A stretch of 64,000 bases of DNA from an uncultured Prevotellaceae bacterium (GTDB taxonomy: Bacteria; Bacteroidota; Bacteroidia; Bacteroidales; Bacteroidaceae), in NCBI GenBank assembly GCA_902764705.1, contig CACWWZ010000001.1, positions 198,333-262,332 on the forward strand. Direction: 5' to 3'. The notes under the pieces were generated by a model, which did no database searches, was not told where the DNA came from, and was given only the letters and a program-made list of their open reading frames with translations. Shown here piece after piece: positions 1 through 8,357 of the stretch; position 1 is the first letter of the stretch, and each line of letters starts with the position of its first letter. Both the position numbers and the translations under genes were made by a program.

Positions 1-1
1 G

Positions 2-376
2 AAGAAGAAACTTAATAAAGGAGCATCGGTTGTATTTGTTTCTTCAATAGGAGGTGTGTATAATTTCTCAGCAGGTAATAGTATTTATGGAGCATCGAAA
101 GCTGCTTTGAACTCAACTATGAAGTTTTGCGCAATTGAGTTTGCTTCAAAGAAAATAAGAGTTAACAGTGTTAATCCGGGAATGATAAAAACTGAATTTA
201 ATAATCCCAATATTATTACTGAGGAACAACTCAATAGCGATATAGAGAATTACCCATTGAAGAGATTTGGAGAACCAGATGATGTGGCAAATGCTATAAT
301 ATATTTATTATCTGATGCTTCTTCTTGGGTTACTGGTACTTCAATAGTTGTAGATGGCGGATTAACTGCAAGATAA
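2..376 (+). CDS. SDR-family ketoreductase (FabG-like), 5' end outside window
   Basis: C-terminal part of a short-chain dehydrogenase/reductase. The open frame runs in from the left edge. Visible are the beta-4 strand with the catalytic Ser (VVFVSSIGG), the YGASK catalytic Tyr/Lys motif, the NSVNPGMIKTEF segment and the C-terminal VTGTSIVVDGG signature of FabG-type 3-oxoacyl-ACP reductases. The NAD(P)-binding N-terminus is missing only because of the window edge. The stop overlaps the next start (TAATG), so it is translationally coupled to the KAS III-like gene. Together they suggest acyl-chain synthesis for decorating a sugar or lipid; the substrate is unknown. A sugar dehydrogenase role is possible. 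Confidence 0.85.
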   Translation, partial: KKKLNKGASVVFVSSIGGVYNFSAGNSIYGASKAALNSTMKFCAIEFASKKIRVNSVNPGMIKTEFNNPNIITEEQLNSDIENYPLKRFGEPDDVANAIIYLLSDASSWVTGTSIVVDGGLTAR

Positions 377-1437
377 TGGCAATTATTAGATATAAGAATG
401 TTGGTATCACAGCTATGGCTGCTGCAGTACCTAAAAGAGTGATTGATAATTACAAGTATGACCTAGACATTTGGTCGGAGGACGAAATTAAGAAAGTAGT
501 CGATAAAGTTGGTGTAACAGAACGGCGCTTTGCAGATGAACACACATGCTCGTCTGATCTTTGCTTTGCCGCTGCCGAAAAACTTATAGCAGATAATCAG
601 ATTTATAGAAATGAGATAGATTTAGTGGTGTTTCTTTCACAAACGCCTGATTACAGGATGCCAGCAACATCTATCTTGCTTCAAGACCGTCTTGGCCTCC
701 CGATGTCTACAATGGCATTCGATATATCTTTGGGTTGTTCTGGTTTTATCAGCGCTCTCAGTATAGTGTATGCTATGATGCAGAACAATGGCTTCCGAAA
801 GGCATTATTGCTTGACGGAGAAACGCGTTCTAAGGTATATAGCCGAAAAGACAGACGTGAGGCATTTATATTCGGAGATGCTGGTGTTGCTGCATTGATA
901 GAACGTAATGAGAAGTTTGGGGAAAGCCACTTTTCATTGAATAGTGATGGTTCACGTGGTGAGTTGATTATGATTCCTGGAGGTGGTTATCGCAATATGA
1001 GTTCCGTAGAAACTCTGCGCGAAAAGGTCGTTGATGAATATGGAAATATTCGTAGTGATGAACATGGACACATGAACGGTGCTGATGTTTTTAACTTCGT
1101 AATCGTGGAAGTACCCAAAGATATTAAACGACTAATGGCTGCATCGGGGGAGGATATTCAAGACATGGACTATTACGTTTTCCATCAGGCCAATGCATTC
1201 ATCAACAATCATATTGCAAAGAAGCTAAAGTTGGATAAGGAACGTATTCCTTGGACAATCCAGAAATATGGCAATACATCTTCTGTTTCAGTTCCTCTTA
1301 CAATAGTCAGCGAATTGAAAGGCAAAATGCGAGGCAATAAGAAGATAATGATGAGTGCGTTTGGCGTTGGTATGGCATGGGCTACTGCTATCGTACCATT
1401 CGTAAATTGTAAGATTAGTGAAATCGTAGAGATTTGA
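376..1437 (+). CDS. 3-oxoacyl-ACP synthase III family protein (KAS III-like)
   Basis: A 353-aa thiolase-fold condensing enzyme. The Cys-His-Asn triad is visible: Cys121 in DISLGCSGF, His270 in YVFHQAN and Asn300 in KYGNTSS. KAS III enzymes condense a starter acyl-CoA with malonyl-ACP. I place the start at 376, where ATG overlaps the upstream SDR stop; an upstream in-frame Met at 325 would lie inside the SDR gene. Divergence from housekeeping FabH and the position beside an SDR and next to a polysaccharide locus suggest a specialised acyl-transfer pathway rather than general fatty-acid synthesis (inference). It is convergent with the flippase gene, with only 40 bp between. Confidence 0.85.
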   Translation: MAIIRYKNVGITAMAAAVPKRVIDNYKYDLDIWSEDEIKKVVDKVGVTERRFADEHTCSSDLCFAAAEKLIADNQIYRNEIDLVVFLSQTPDYRMPATSILLQDRLGLPMSTMAFDISLGCSGFISALSIVYAMMQNNGFRKALLLDGETRSKVYSRKDRREAFIFGDAGVAALIERNEKFGESHFSLNSDGSRGELIMIPGGGYRNMSSVETLREKVVDEYGNIRSDEHGHMNGADVFNFVIVEVPKDIKRLMAASGEDIQDMDYYVFHQANAFINNHIAKKLKLDKERIPWTIQKYGNTSSVSVPLTIVSELKGKMRGNKKIMMSAFGVGMAWATAIVPFVNCKISEIVEI

Positions 1438-1477
1438 ATAGTCGGTGTTATTCCTTTGTTAGTATAGTTTTATCTCG

Positions 1478-3031
1478 TCAAATTGGAATAATTCGACTCA
1501 TAATTCGATATGCTTTTGGCGATCTTGCAACAAAATATTTCATTCCGTGAGTACACATAAACAAAGCGACGAAATATAGTGATAAAAGTGGTAAAATAGT
1601 TACAAATCCTACCCAGATAAGCGTTAACCAAGATATATTATAATTGTCTATTACCAATAACTTAAGTGCTATAGAGATAATACCAAAAAGGAAGAATATA
1701 ATAAAATACGATGCGATTCCCCGCCAATATACCCACACATTGTCGTGGAATCCCTTGGAGAAAAGATAATAGGGTTTCCAGAATACTTGAAAGAAGAATA
1801 CACTGACTATTTTCCCTAATAAGATTCCAATAATCCCAAAATGTGGAGCAAGTGTAAATGTAACTATTATATTCATTGCCAATTCGACCCAATTTGTCCA
1901 TACATCATCATATAAACCTGATGCGACCACAAACATATTGACGGTTATATATTGGAGCCGAATAAAAAGTTGAAAGATTAGCAGATATGCTACAACAGAG
2001 GGAAGTAGGTATTCTGATCCCACCCAGCAACAAATAGTTGGCTGTATAAATATAATTAATGGATAAATAACCATGCCCATAATGAAAAAGCGTGTAGCTG
2101 TCATTTCCCAGAAAACCTTCATTATGTTTTGTTTGTTTCCTTCTGCAATAAGATTACCGATACCTGCACTCATTCCATCAGCAAGTATATTTACTAAATA
2201 TATGAGTTTGTTGATAATCATTGTGTAGTTTCCATAGAATGCTACATGGGTTACTGAGACAAAGGCGCCGACAAGTAGTTCATCGCTGCGATAAAGAATA
2301 AAGTCTTTCATCTTTAAGGTGAAAACCTGACGAGCTTTCTTGAATATTTCGGGATATGTTCGCAACATCTTACGTCCTTCTTTTGTGTCAATAATTAGCC
2401 ATGGGTATTCTTTGCTGATACGTTTGTTGAGAATGATGCACCCCACAATGGAGAACAAAAGTCCAACGCTCACCCATAAATAGAGATTATGCCAATAATA
2501 CGCAAGAACAATCTGCAGGGCTATTTGTGCTATTCCCATGGTCTGGAAAAATGCACTTACGACGTACTGTTTCTGATTTGCATAGAGGAGTAATTGGCGG
2601 TAGTTAATAATGTAGCCTGTAGCACTTTGAGCGAGAGATGCGTAGAAGGCAAAAAAAACGAGGGGTAGTCCGACGTTGAGATTGCCAAACCACCATGGAA
2701 AAAATAAACTAATGACAATTCCCAAGCCTACAATGATGAAACCTATACTACGATAAAGGTAGGCGAGCATTGACATTACTTCGTTGATTTTTTTGTGGTT
2801 ATTTTCCTGTAAGGGCTTGTATAGAAAATATACAATACTGGTTCCAAAACCAAGTTCTGCAACACTTAAGAAAGTCAGTATGTTGTCTAACATGCCGGTT
2901 AAACCGATAAACTCTTTGCCCAAACAATTAAGAAAGATTCTGCGTGAGAAAAAGGATAAAATAATAGAAATAAGGTAGAAAAAAATTCCGACCTTAATGT
3001 TCATAAGACTTCTATGTACTCTTTCGCCCAT
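1478..3031 (-). CDS. Polysaccharide flippase (Wzx/MATE-like)
   Basis: A 517-aa integral membrane protein with about 12-14 hydrophobic helices separated by short basic loops, the layout of the MOP/MATE superfamily of lipid-linked oligosaccharide flippases. The N-terminus (VGIFFYLISIILSFFSRR) resembles other Bacteroidetes O-antigen translocases. It would move undecaprenyl-linked repeat units across the inner membrane. It is the last gene of the minus-strand polysaccharide operon that begins near 14704. The name Wzx rests on fold and context; there is no diagnostic short motif. Confidence 0.85.
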   Translation of the reverse strand: MGERVHRSLMNIKVGIFFYLISIILSFFSRRIFLNCLGKEFIGLTGMLDNILTFLSVAELGFGTSIVYFLYKPLQENNHKKINEVMSMLAYLYRSIGFIIVGLGIVISLFFPWWFGNLNVGLPLVFFAFYASLAQSATGYIINYRQLLLYANQKQYVVSAFFQTMGIAQIALQIVLAYYWHNLYLWVSVGLLFSIVGCIILNKRISKEYPWLIIDTKEGRKMLRTYPEIFKKARQVFTLKMKDFILYRSDELLVGAFVSVTHVAFYGNYTMIINKLIYLVNILADGMSAGIGNLIAEGNKQNIMKVFWEMTATRFFIMGMVIYPLIIFIQPTICCWVGSEYLLPSVVAYLLIFQLFIRLQYITVNMFVVASGLYDDVWTNWVELAMNIIVTFTLAPHFGIIGILLGKIVSVFFFQVFWKPYYLFSKGFHDNVWVYWRGIASYFIIFFLFGIISIALKLLVIDNYNISWLTLIWVGFVTILPLLSLYFVALFMCTHGMKYFVARSPKAYRIMSRIIPI

Positions 3032-3065
3032 CTTTTAACGGTTTATGTGGTTTCAGGGAAATCTT

Positions 3066-3926
3066 TTACCAATCATATATTTCATTGCCGTTTTCGAAAT
3101 GGAAAAAATCAACAATCTTAGAGAAACTTTCAGCAGTGATAATTTGGCTTTTTGAATCAATAAAGCATAAGGGTTTCTCTCCAATAAATGATGCCCATCG
3201 TGAATATGTGCTAATTGGACCTATTAGTTGATCGCAAAGCGAGAGGGTGTAAAGATCAAGAATTGCTCCAGAAGGTTCTTTCCCAAAGCGTTGGCAGTCG
3301 CATTGTTTAAAGACATCAAGTGAGAAATCTTCATTAGAGCAAATAAAAAAACTAACTTTTTTGTCTTTGTATATTTGTTGGATGCGCAACATGAATTGAT
3401 GATAGGTTTCAAGTTCAAAATAAAAACGTCCGTCATGCCAGGAAGAATAGTCACCACGGCGGATGTGAACACCAACAACGAGATCTGAACTTTCTCGTAA
3501 ACTATCAACCATGGCTTGTGCTTTTTGCATGATTTCGTCCTTAGGGCGGAAAATCTTCTGTAGCTCTGGAAGGGCTTGTTTAACATAGCAGCTTTCAAAC
3601 CGAGTTTTCCAGCCATTAGTAAAACCGAAAAAATCGCAGAGTTTTCCCCAACGCTCATTATAATCGAACTTTATTCTCCAGGTTAGCCCTTTGTAATATT
3701 TCCAGCCATTGCAGTGCTCAAAAAGCCATTTGTGCCATAATGGGAAATAAATATAGGGGCAATGGAGGAAAGATGGAAAATCTTCTATACTCTCATCATG
3801 AAAGAGAATGACCAGTTTTCTATGCTCGGCTATGCATCGTGCAATAGAGAACACGTAACTCCATAAACGATTGCAAGTTTGGCCTGGAGCATCATAAATA
3901 ATAATCATCTTTTTAATAATATTCAT
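3066..3926 (-). CDS. Fucosyltransferase-like protein (GT11-type HxRRGDY motif)
   Basis: A 286-aa protein with the motif HIRRGDY at residues 154-160, the GDP-fucose-binding signature of alpha-1,2-fucosyltransferases and related GT-B enzymes. The N-terminus (GQTCNRLWSYVF) replaces the usual Gly-Asn-Gln-rich loop of GT11 proteins. The C-terminal part (SNEDFSLDVF, then LDLYTLSLCDQLIGPISTYSRWAS) matches the family's second nucleotide-sugar-binding region. The donor would be GDP-L-fucose, whose genes manC-gmd-fcl lie at 18439-21561. Acceptor and linkage are unknown. It sits between the acyltransferase and flippase genes with short gaps, so it is co-transcribed. Confidence 0.75.
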   Translation of the reverse strand: MNIIKKMIIIYDAPGQTCNRLWSYVFSIARCIAEHRKLVILFHDESIEDFPSFLHCPYIYFPLWHKWLFEHCNGWKYYKGLTWRIKFDYNERWGKLCDFFGFTNGWKTRFESCYVKQALPELQKIFRPKDEIMQKAQAMVDSLRESSDLVVGVHIRRGDYSSWHDGRFYFELETYHQFMLRIQQIYKDKKVSFFICSNEDFSLDVFKQCDCQRFGKEPSGAILDLYTLSLCDQLIGPISTYSRWASFIGEKPLCFIDSKSQIITAESFSKIVDFFHFENGNEIYDW

Positions 3927-3934
3927 ATGTTCAA

Positions 3935-4957
3935 TTATCTTCCGCCAAGTAAATACTTTCTTGAATAGTTATTCCTTTCAATAATCCATGTTATGAAATA
4001 GGAGAATCCAAGAACAAATATAATTTCTATTGTGATTAAAACATAGTTCAAGGAGTTGATGGGAAGTAGATAGAAAAAGCGGAAAGAATAATCGCTTATA
4101 ATATATATTCCCATTGTTTTAGTTCCTAAATCAACTAAAAATAAATTTGTTACATGTTCTGTAAAACGATGATATAAATAATGAGTTATCTTATAAAAAA
4201 GGAAGGAACCGACAAAACCAATAGCCCATCTATAAAGATTAACCAATAACATGTGGGAGGATATGTGTCTTCCTATAATAACATCTGTTTTGCTTACATA
4301 CACATAATCCTCTCGTGAATAGATTGCTAATAAAGCAAAGAAAATGACACTTATAATAATTGTAGAAAGAGGTGTTGATAGCTTGGAACTAACTTTCTTT
4401 ACAATTGAGCTTGTTTGATTATTTATCAAATAACCGCACAAGAAATAAGGGTACATGAATACATAATAGTTGCTATTATAGCGATGGGGTACACATAATA
4501 GAAGTAGAAAAATACTGGTATAAACAATGAAAGAGTCATTTGCAAATCTATGTATTGATAGGACAATAAAACTATTCCACAAGACTGCCCATAGGAACCA
4601 TAAATGTTTCAAATATGCCCCCCAATAGATATTACTAAAAGTTCCATGCCCTATGATATAGTTTATAAAAACATATATAGAATGCCAGAGAAGAATTGGG
4701 ATTAAGAGGGTTGTAACTCTGCTTCTGACAATGTCGTTAAAAGAATGTCTATTAATAGAAAACTTAAATAAATAGCCAGAAATAATCATGAATACCGGCA
4801 TGTGGAATGTATAGATAAACTTAAAAATAGGATTTTCATAGAATACGCATTTATTCAAGTAATCAGCCCCTGAACCATATTGAATACAATGAGGTATTAT
4901 AACAAGGATGATAGTTATACCTTTAATATAATCTATATATTGATTATGAATGGACAT
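3935..4957 (-). CDS. Acyltransferase 3 family membrane protein (sugar O-acetylase-like)
   Basis: A 340-aa protein with about ten transmembrane helices. The N-terminus (QYIDYIKGITIILVIIPHC) carries the acyltransferase-3 D-x-x-K-G motif and the conserved His in helix 1; FIYTFHMPVFMIISGYLF is the family's second signature. Members transfer O-acetyl or other acyl groups to surface polysaccharides, as in fucose 4-O-acetylase-like proteins. It is likely to modify the repeat unit built by the neighbouring glycosyltransferases. Coding sequence is noticeably AT-rich relative to the right half of the window, common in transferred polysaccharide genes. Confidence 0.85.
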   Translation of the reverse strand: MSIHNQYIDYIKGITIILVIIPHCIQYGSGADYLNKCVFYENPIFKFIYTFHMPVFMIISGYLFKFSINRHSFNDIVRSRVTTLLIPILLWHSIYVFINYIIGHGTFSNIYWGAYLKHLWFLWAVLWNSFIVLSIHRFANDSFIVYTSIFLLLLCVPHRYNSNYYVFMYPYFLCGYLINNQTSSIVKKVSSKLSTPLSTIIISVIFFALLAIYSREDYVYVSKTDVIIGRHISSHMLLVNLYRWAIGFVGSFLFYKITHYLYHRFTEHVTNLFLVDLGTKTMGIYIISDYSFRFFYLLPINSLNYVLITIEIIFVLGFSYFITWIIERNNYSRKYLLGGR

Positions 4958-4974
4958 AGCAAAGGGATACTATA

Positions 4975-6198
4975 TTATTTATCGTGGCTCGTGTGAATAA
5001 AGTCCGTATTCTTCCGATCTATCTTCAGAATATTGAGTGTCATCTTCCAAACGAGAGTGGGGAGAGACAAAATCTTGCCAAAGACCGAATGTCTGCGTAA
5101 TTGTTTGGGAGTCGCAATATAAAGGGCTATACAAACAGCCAAAAACAGACACCACCATTTGATGCACCATGTTCGGGAAACAATGGTCATCAGTAAAGAC
5201 ATGGCAAAAGTAAGTACAACCAACATAGAGCGGGGAATCAAGGCTTGTTGGATGGTCTTATCGATAAAATCCCAATTGAAGGCCATGATGGCCTTGGGAA
5301 TATAAGGAAGCATGCGGAACAGACTTTGGATCTGAGCAGTCATCCAGCGAAGACGCTGCTTTTGGAAATTATCCTTATTGCTGACCTTTTCATCGAAGAC
5401 GTGAATGTCAGGTTCATATTGGATATAAACTTTTTGCTGAAGCAATAGGGCTTCCAATTCACGATCTTCACCAGCAGTCGTCAGCTTATAGACATTTTCC
5501 TTGAACCATTGGAAGTCGAAGCACATACCCGAGCCAATGAGAGCCGAAGACAAGCCAATACGGTTATGTGCTTTGCGAAAAATGGTGTTATTGATTTCCT
5601 CACTGACGCCATCAAGCACCGCGACATCATTATCGCTATTCTTGGCACAGCGGTGGCACTGAATGGCCTTGTAACCTTTGGCGCATTCCTCATTTAACTG
5701 TTCCAGAAAGTGAGGCTCTACCACGTTGTCTGCATCGAGAATGATAACATAATCGAAATCTTCTGACCTCTGCCCTCTGACTTCAGCCTTCTGAAAGTGG
5801 TCCATGGCATATTGCATCGCCTTGGCCTTACTGCTTTTCTCAAAAACAGGCTGGAGCAGGGTAATGGGTAGTTCACTCAGCTTTTGGTTGGTCTCAGGTT
5901 GCATGTGGTCGGAAATGACCGCCACATGGAAACAGTTATAGGGATAATATTGCGCTAAGAATTTCTGGACAGAATTGAGAATCACTCGGTCTTCGTTATA
6001 GGCGGGGTAGAGGATAAGATAGGAAAAATGCTCTTTCTTGCGCATGGCCAAGACTTGCCCTGTCAAATATTTTGTCAGTCTGGAAACACGTTTCTTCCAT
6101 AAAGTCGATACCAATGCAAAGAATAGGATGTAGACTGTTGAGGCTGCTAAGAGCAACCACAACAGAATGTCGATGATATGAATGAGGTGCCAAATCAT
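4975..6198 (-). CDS. Membrane GT2 glycosyltransferase, catalytically intact
   Basis: A 407-aa family-2 glycosyltransferase with an N-terminal anchor helix, a GT-A domain and two C-terminal helices. The catalytic signatures are present: YPAYNED near the start, the DAD motif in VIILDADN, the acidic GED motif in TAGEDRELE and the QxxRW motif in QKQRLRW. These are typical of polymerising or membrane-associated GT2 enzymes. It is paralogous to the next gene upstream (6208-7374), where these motifs are eroded. A 35-bp run of five heptamers (5762-5796) encodes a surface-loop segment just before the DAD strand. Donor and acceptor are unknown. Confidence 0.87.
   Translation of the reverse strand: MIWHLIHIIDILLWLLLAASTVYILFFALVSTLWKKRVSRLTKYLTGQVLAMRKKEHFSYLILYPAYNEDRVILNSVQKFLAQYYPYNCFHVAVISDHMQPETNQKLSELPITLLQPVFEKSSKAKAMQYAMDHFQKAEVRGQRSEDFDYVIILDADNVVEPHFLEQLNEECAKGYKAIQCHRCAKNSDNDVAVLDGVSEEINNTIFRKAHNRIGLSSALIGSGMCFDFQWFKENVYKLTTAGEDRELEALLLQQKVYIQYEPDIHVFDEKVSNKDNFQKQRLRWMTAQIQSLFRMLPYIPKAIMAFNWDFIDKTIQQALIPRSMLVVLTFAMSLLMTIVSRTWCIKWWCLFLAVCIALYIATPKQLRRHSVFGKILSLPTLVWKMTLNILKIDRKNTDFIHTSHDK
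5762..5796. repeat. Heptamer array inside a GT2 gene
   Basis: Five consecutive 7-nt units on the plus strand: TCTGACC, TCTGCCC, TCTGACT, TCAGCCT, TCTGAAA. They encode EVRGQRSE-type residues in a loop before the DAD motif. Absent from the paralogous gene next door. Confidence 0.8.
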
Positions 6199-6207
6199 AA
6201 TGTAGAT

Positions 6208-7374
6208 TTATTTTTGGAGGTCAATCTTATTCAAAAGCTTTCTGCCTAAAGAGAACTTGTTGAGTAGGGGACTTAGCAGGACTACTGGAACCAAGAAGAA
6301 GGTCCTGTCCCACTTATCATCGACCAGATAATTGGGCGTGGCAATGGCAAAAATCAATACGACAATAGCGAACAATGCCCACCATTTTAAGGCTGCGGAC
6401 ATATAAATGAAGGGAACAATGATGCACATAACCATAATAACCAACATCATAATCATACGGGGCAGTAGCATCCATTGCAGTAGCTTATCTATGAGGTCAT
6501 AGTGACGATTGATGATGGCAGCAGGTAAGAAGCGGATGTTACGGAAAATCGTCTTCCACTGTGCCCATATCCAACTGCGGTGCTGGCGATTAAAGTCGTC
6601 GGCTTGGCGGGCTTTCTCATTGTAAAAGTAGATTTTGTCGAAATAGTCGACATAGATATGCTGGCGGGTCAGCATGGCTTCCAACTCTTTGTCGGCCCAA
6701 GAGGGCTTGGCCACCTGAAGATAATCCTTAAACCATTCGAAATCGAACACCATGCCTGAGCTGTGCATGGCGGCAGGAAGACCTATGCTGATATGACCAC
6801 GTCGGAAGATGGAGTTGTTGATCTCTTCAAAAATGGCACTGAGACGAGCAGTTACAGTGTCACGATTGAGTGAAAGTTTGTGGGCTTGGATGGCTTTAGT
6901 TCCAGCAGCCTCATAGGCATCGTTCATTTGTTGCAGAAACTCCGATTCTACCACATCGCCAGCTTCCAAAATGATGACCGCATCATAGATCTTGAACTGA
7001 GGCAGGTTGTTGATAGCCAACTGAAGGGATTTGATGCGAGAACTCTTTTCAAAAGTGGGAGTGAGTAATGTAATGGGTTGTTGGGCCAAATGGAATAATG
7101 TCATTTCCTCCTCCTGGTCGGCAATGACTGTAATGTCAAACTGGCGCATAGGATAGGATTGTCCTAAAACAGACTTCACCGTCATCATGACGCTCTTCCC
7201 ATTATGATGGGTAGGAATCAAAATGATAAAACGGTTTTCCTTTTTTGCCTTTGGGGTTTCACTATGCCTTGAAAATAAAGAAGTAATAGCGAATACACCC
7301 AAATATGAAACCGTAAGCGATACAAGGATGAAGAGTATCCAGTCGATATATGAGAAGAGAGTCCAGAGAGTCAT
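6208..7374 (-). CDS. GT2-like membrane protein with degraded catalytic motifs
   Basis: A 388-aa paralogue of the 4975-6198 product, alignable along its whole length (shared EEINN-IFR, G-GM-FDF-WFK, IATP segments and the same helix layout). The catalytic signatures have decayed: DADN has become EAGD, GED has become WAD, and QRLRW has become QHRSW. The frame is intact with no internal stop, so it is maintained as a protein. It may be an inactive partner that stabilises or targets the active paralogue (inference). The genes are separated by 9 bp and probably co-translated. Confidence 0.85.
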   Translation of the reverse strand: MTLWTLFSYIDWILFILVSLTVSYLGVFAITSLFSRHSETPKAKKENRFIILIPTHHNGKSVMMTVKSVLGQSYPMRQFDITVIADQEEEMTLFHLAQQPITLLTPTFEKSSRIKSLQLAINNLPQFKIYDAVIILEAGDVVESEFLQQMNDAYEAAGTKAIQAHKLSLNRDTVTARLSAIFEEINNSIFRRGHISIGLPAAMHSSGMVFDFEWFKDYLQVAKPSWADKELEAMLTRQHIYVDYFDKIYFYNEKARQADDFNRQHRSWIWAQWKTIFRNIRFLPAAIINRHYDLIDKLLQWMLLPRMIMMLVIMVMCIIVPFIYMSAALKWWALFAIVVLIFAIATPNYLVDDKWDRTFFLVPVVLLSPLLNKFSLGRKLLNKIDLQK

Positions 7375-7383
7375 ATTCCTTAA

Positions 7384-7425
7384 TTAAGATTTAAGAATTA
7401 AGAGTTAAGAGTTAAGAGTTAAGAA
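7384..7425. repeat. Heptamer array at a GT2-GT2 gene junction
   Basis: Six uninterrupted 7-nt units on the plus strand: TTAAGAT, TTAAGAA, three copies of TTAAGAG, TTAAGAA. The stop codon and last codons of the upstream gene (7405-8289) lie inside the array, so its C-terminus is written by the repeat. Confidence 0.92.
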
Positions 7426-8289
7426 ATCGTATAAGCCCTTGAGGGTGGCTTTTGCCAGATTAGGGCGGCGTTGGAAAGTATATTTGATGATGTCTCGAAG
7501 AGCAACGATACCAATTAAATATAAGTAGGTGAGATATTTTTGGGGACTTTTGATGTTGCGTTTAGCAAACAATAACCGATTTCGCGTGATGTAATAGGTT
7601 CGGAGAGGACTGTTTTGACCAGTTGTCTGGCTTTCCTTGTGATAAATGGTGCAGGCAGGTTCGTACCAGATGTCATAGCCTGCTCGACGAATCATCATGG
7701 ACCAGTCTAATTCTTCATAATAGAGAAAAAAGCATTCCGGCATCAGACCAGCCTTTTCAACCACTTCCCGTTTCACCATCATGGCTGCGCCATGGGCGTA
7801 AGGAGTGGGATGGGCTGTGTCGTATTGTCCGTTGTCTTGCTCTCCGCATCCGATAGCACCGTTACGCATGGTAATTGAAGAGAGTGGGGTGTAACCTGCA
7901 TATTGAATGGGATTATCTCCCCAAGAGAATTTAATTTTGGGACAAACGGCACCAATCTTTGGAGAAGACTCCAAGCGATTGATGAGATGGCTGATGGCTG
8001 ATGGCTGATGGCTGAGGAGAGTGTCGTTGTTGATGAAAAAGAGATATTTGCCGTGGGCGGCTTGGATGCCGAGGTTGTTGCCGCCAGCAAAACCGAGGTT
8101 TTCTTTCGAACGAATGATTTTGACTTGGGGATAGCGTTGTGCAATCTGTGTGGCTTCGTCTTCTTTAGAAGCATTATCAACCACAATTACCTCTATGGAT
8201 TCATCCTCTAAAGGCAATGTGTCTATCAATTCACAAGTGTCTTTCAGTCCGTTGTAATTGATTGTTATTATTGATAGTTCAATGTTCAA
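7405..8289 (-). CDS. GT2 glycosyltransferase (rhamnosyltransferase-like)
   Basis: A 294-aa GT-A enzyme of the WbbL/RfbN-like group. Seen are IITINYNG at the N-terminus, the nucleotide-sugar segment VIVVDNASKEDE, the N-N-D variant of the DxD motif (FFINNDTL) and the EELDWSMMIRRAGY acidic motif. Such enzymes add deoxyhexoses such as rhamnose to lipid-linked O-units; the actual donor is not deducible. Two heptamer arrays affect the protein: 7987-8014 encodes HQPSAISH directly after NNDTL, and 7384-7425 provides the C-terminus. The AUG at 8289 follows a repeat-rich spacer after the polymerase gene. Confidence 0.87.
   Translation of the reverse strand: MNIELSIITINYNGLKDTCELIDTLPLEDESIEVIVVDNASKEDEATQIAQRYPQVKIIRSKENLGFAGGNNLGIQAAHGKYLFFINNDTLLSHQPSAISHLINRLESSPKIGAVCPKIKFSWGDNPIQYAGYTPLSSITMRNGAIGCGEQDNGQYDTAHPTPYAHGAAMMVKREVVEKAGLMPECFFLYYEELDWSMMIRRAGYDIWYEPACTIYHKESQTTGQNSPLRTYYITRNRLLFAKRNIKSPQKYLTYLYLIGIVALRDIIKYTFQRRPNLAKATLKGLYDFLTLNS
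7987..8014. repeat. Perfect 4 x ATGGCTG heptamer array inside GT2 gene
   Basis: Four identical 7-nt units in a row on the plus strand. The array lies immediately after the NNDT metal-binding motif codons and keeps the frame (28 bp of repeat embedded in coding sequence). Confidence 0.92.
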
Positions 8290-8356
8290 AGCTCAAAGTT
8301 CTTAGACCTAAAGGTCAAAGCGACCAAGGTCGATTACAATGTTCAATGTTCAAAGT
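8283..8356. repeat. Loose heptamer-period spacer between GT2 and polymerase genes
   Basis: The spacer begins and ends with TGTTCAA-type units (TGTTCAA, AGCTCAA, then later repeated ATGTTCA) with more divergent units and short inverted GACCTAAAGGTC-like pieces between. The periodicity is weaker than at other loci. Confidence 0.5.
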
Positions 8357-8357
8357 A

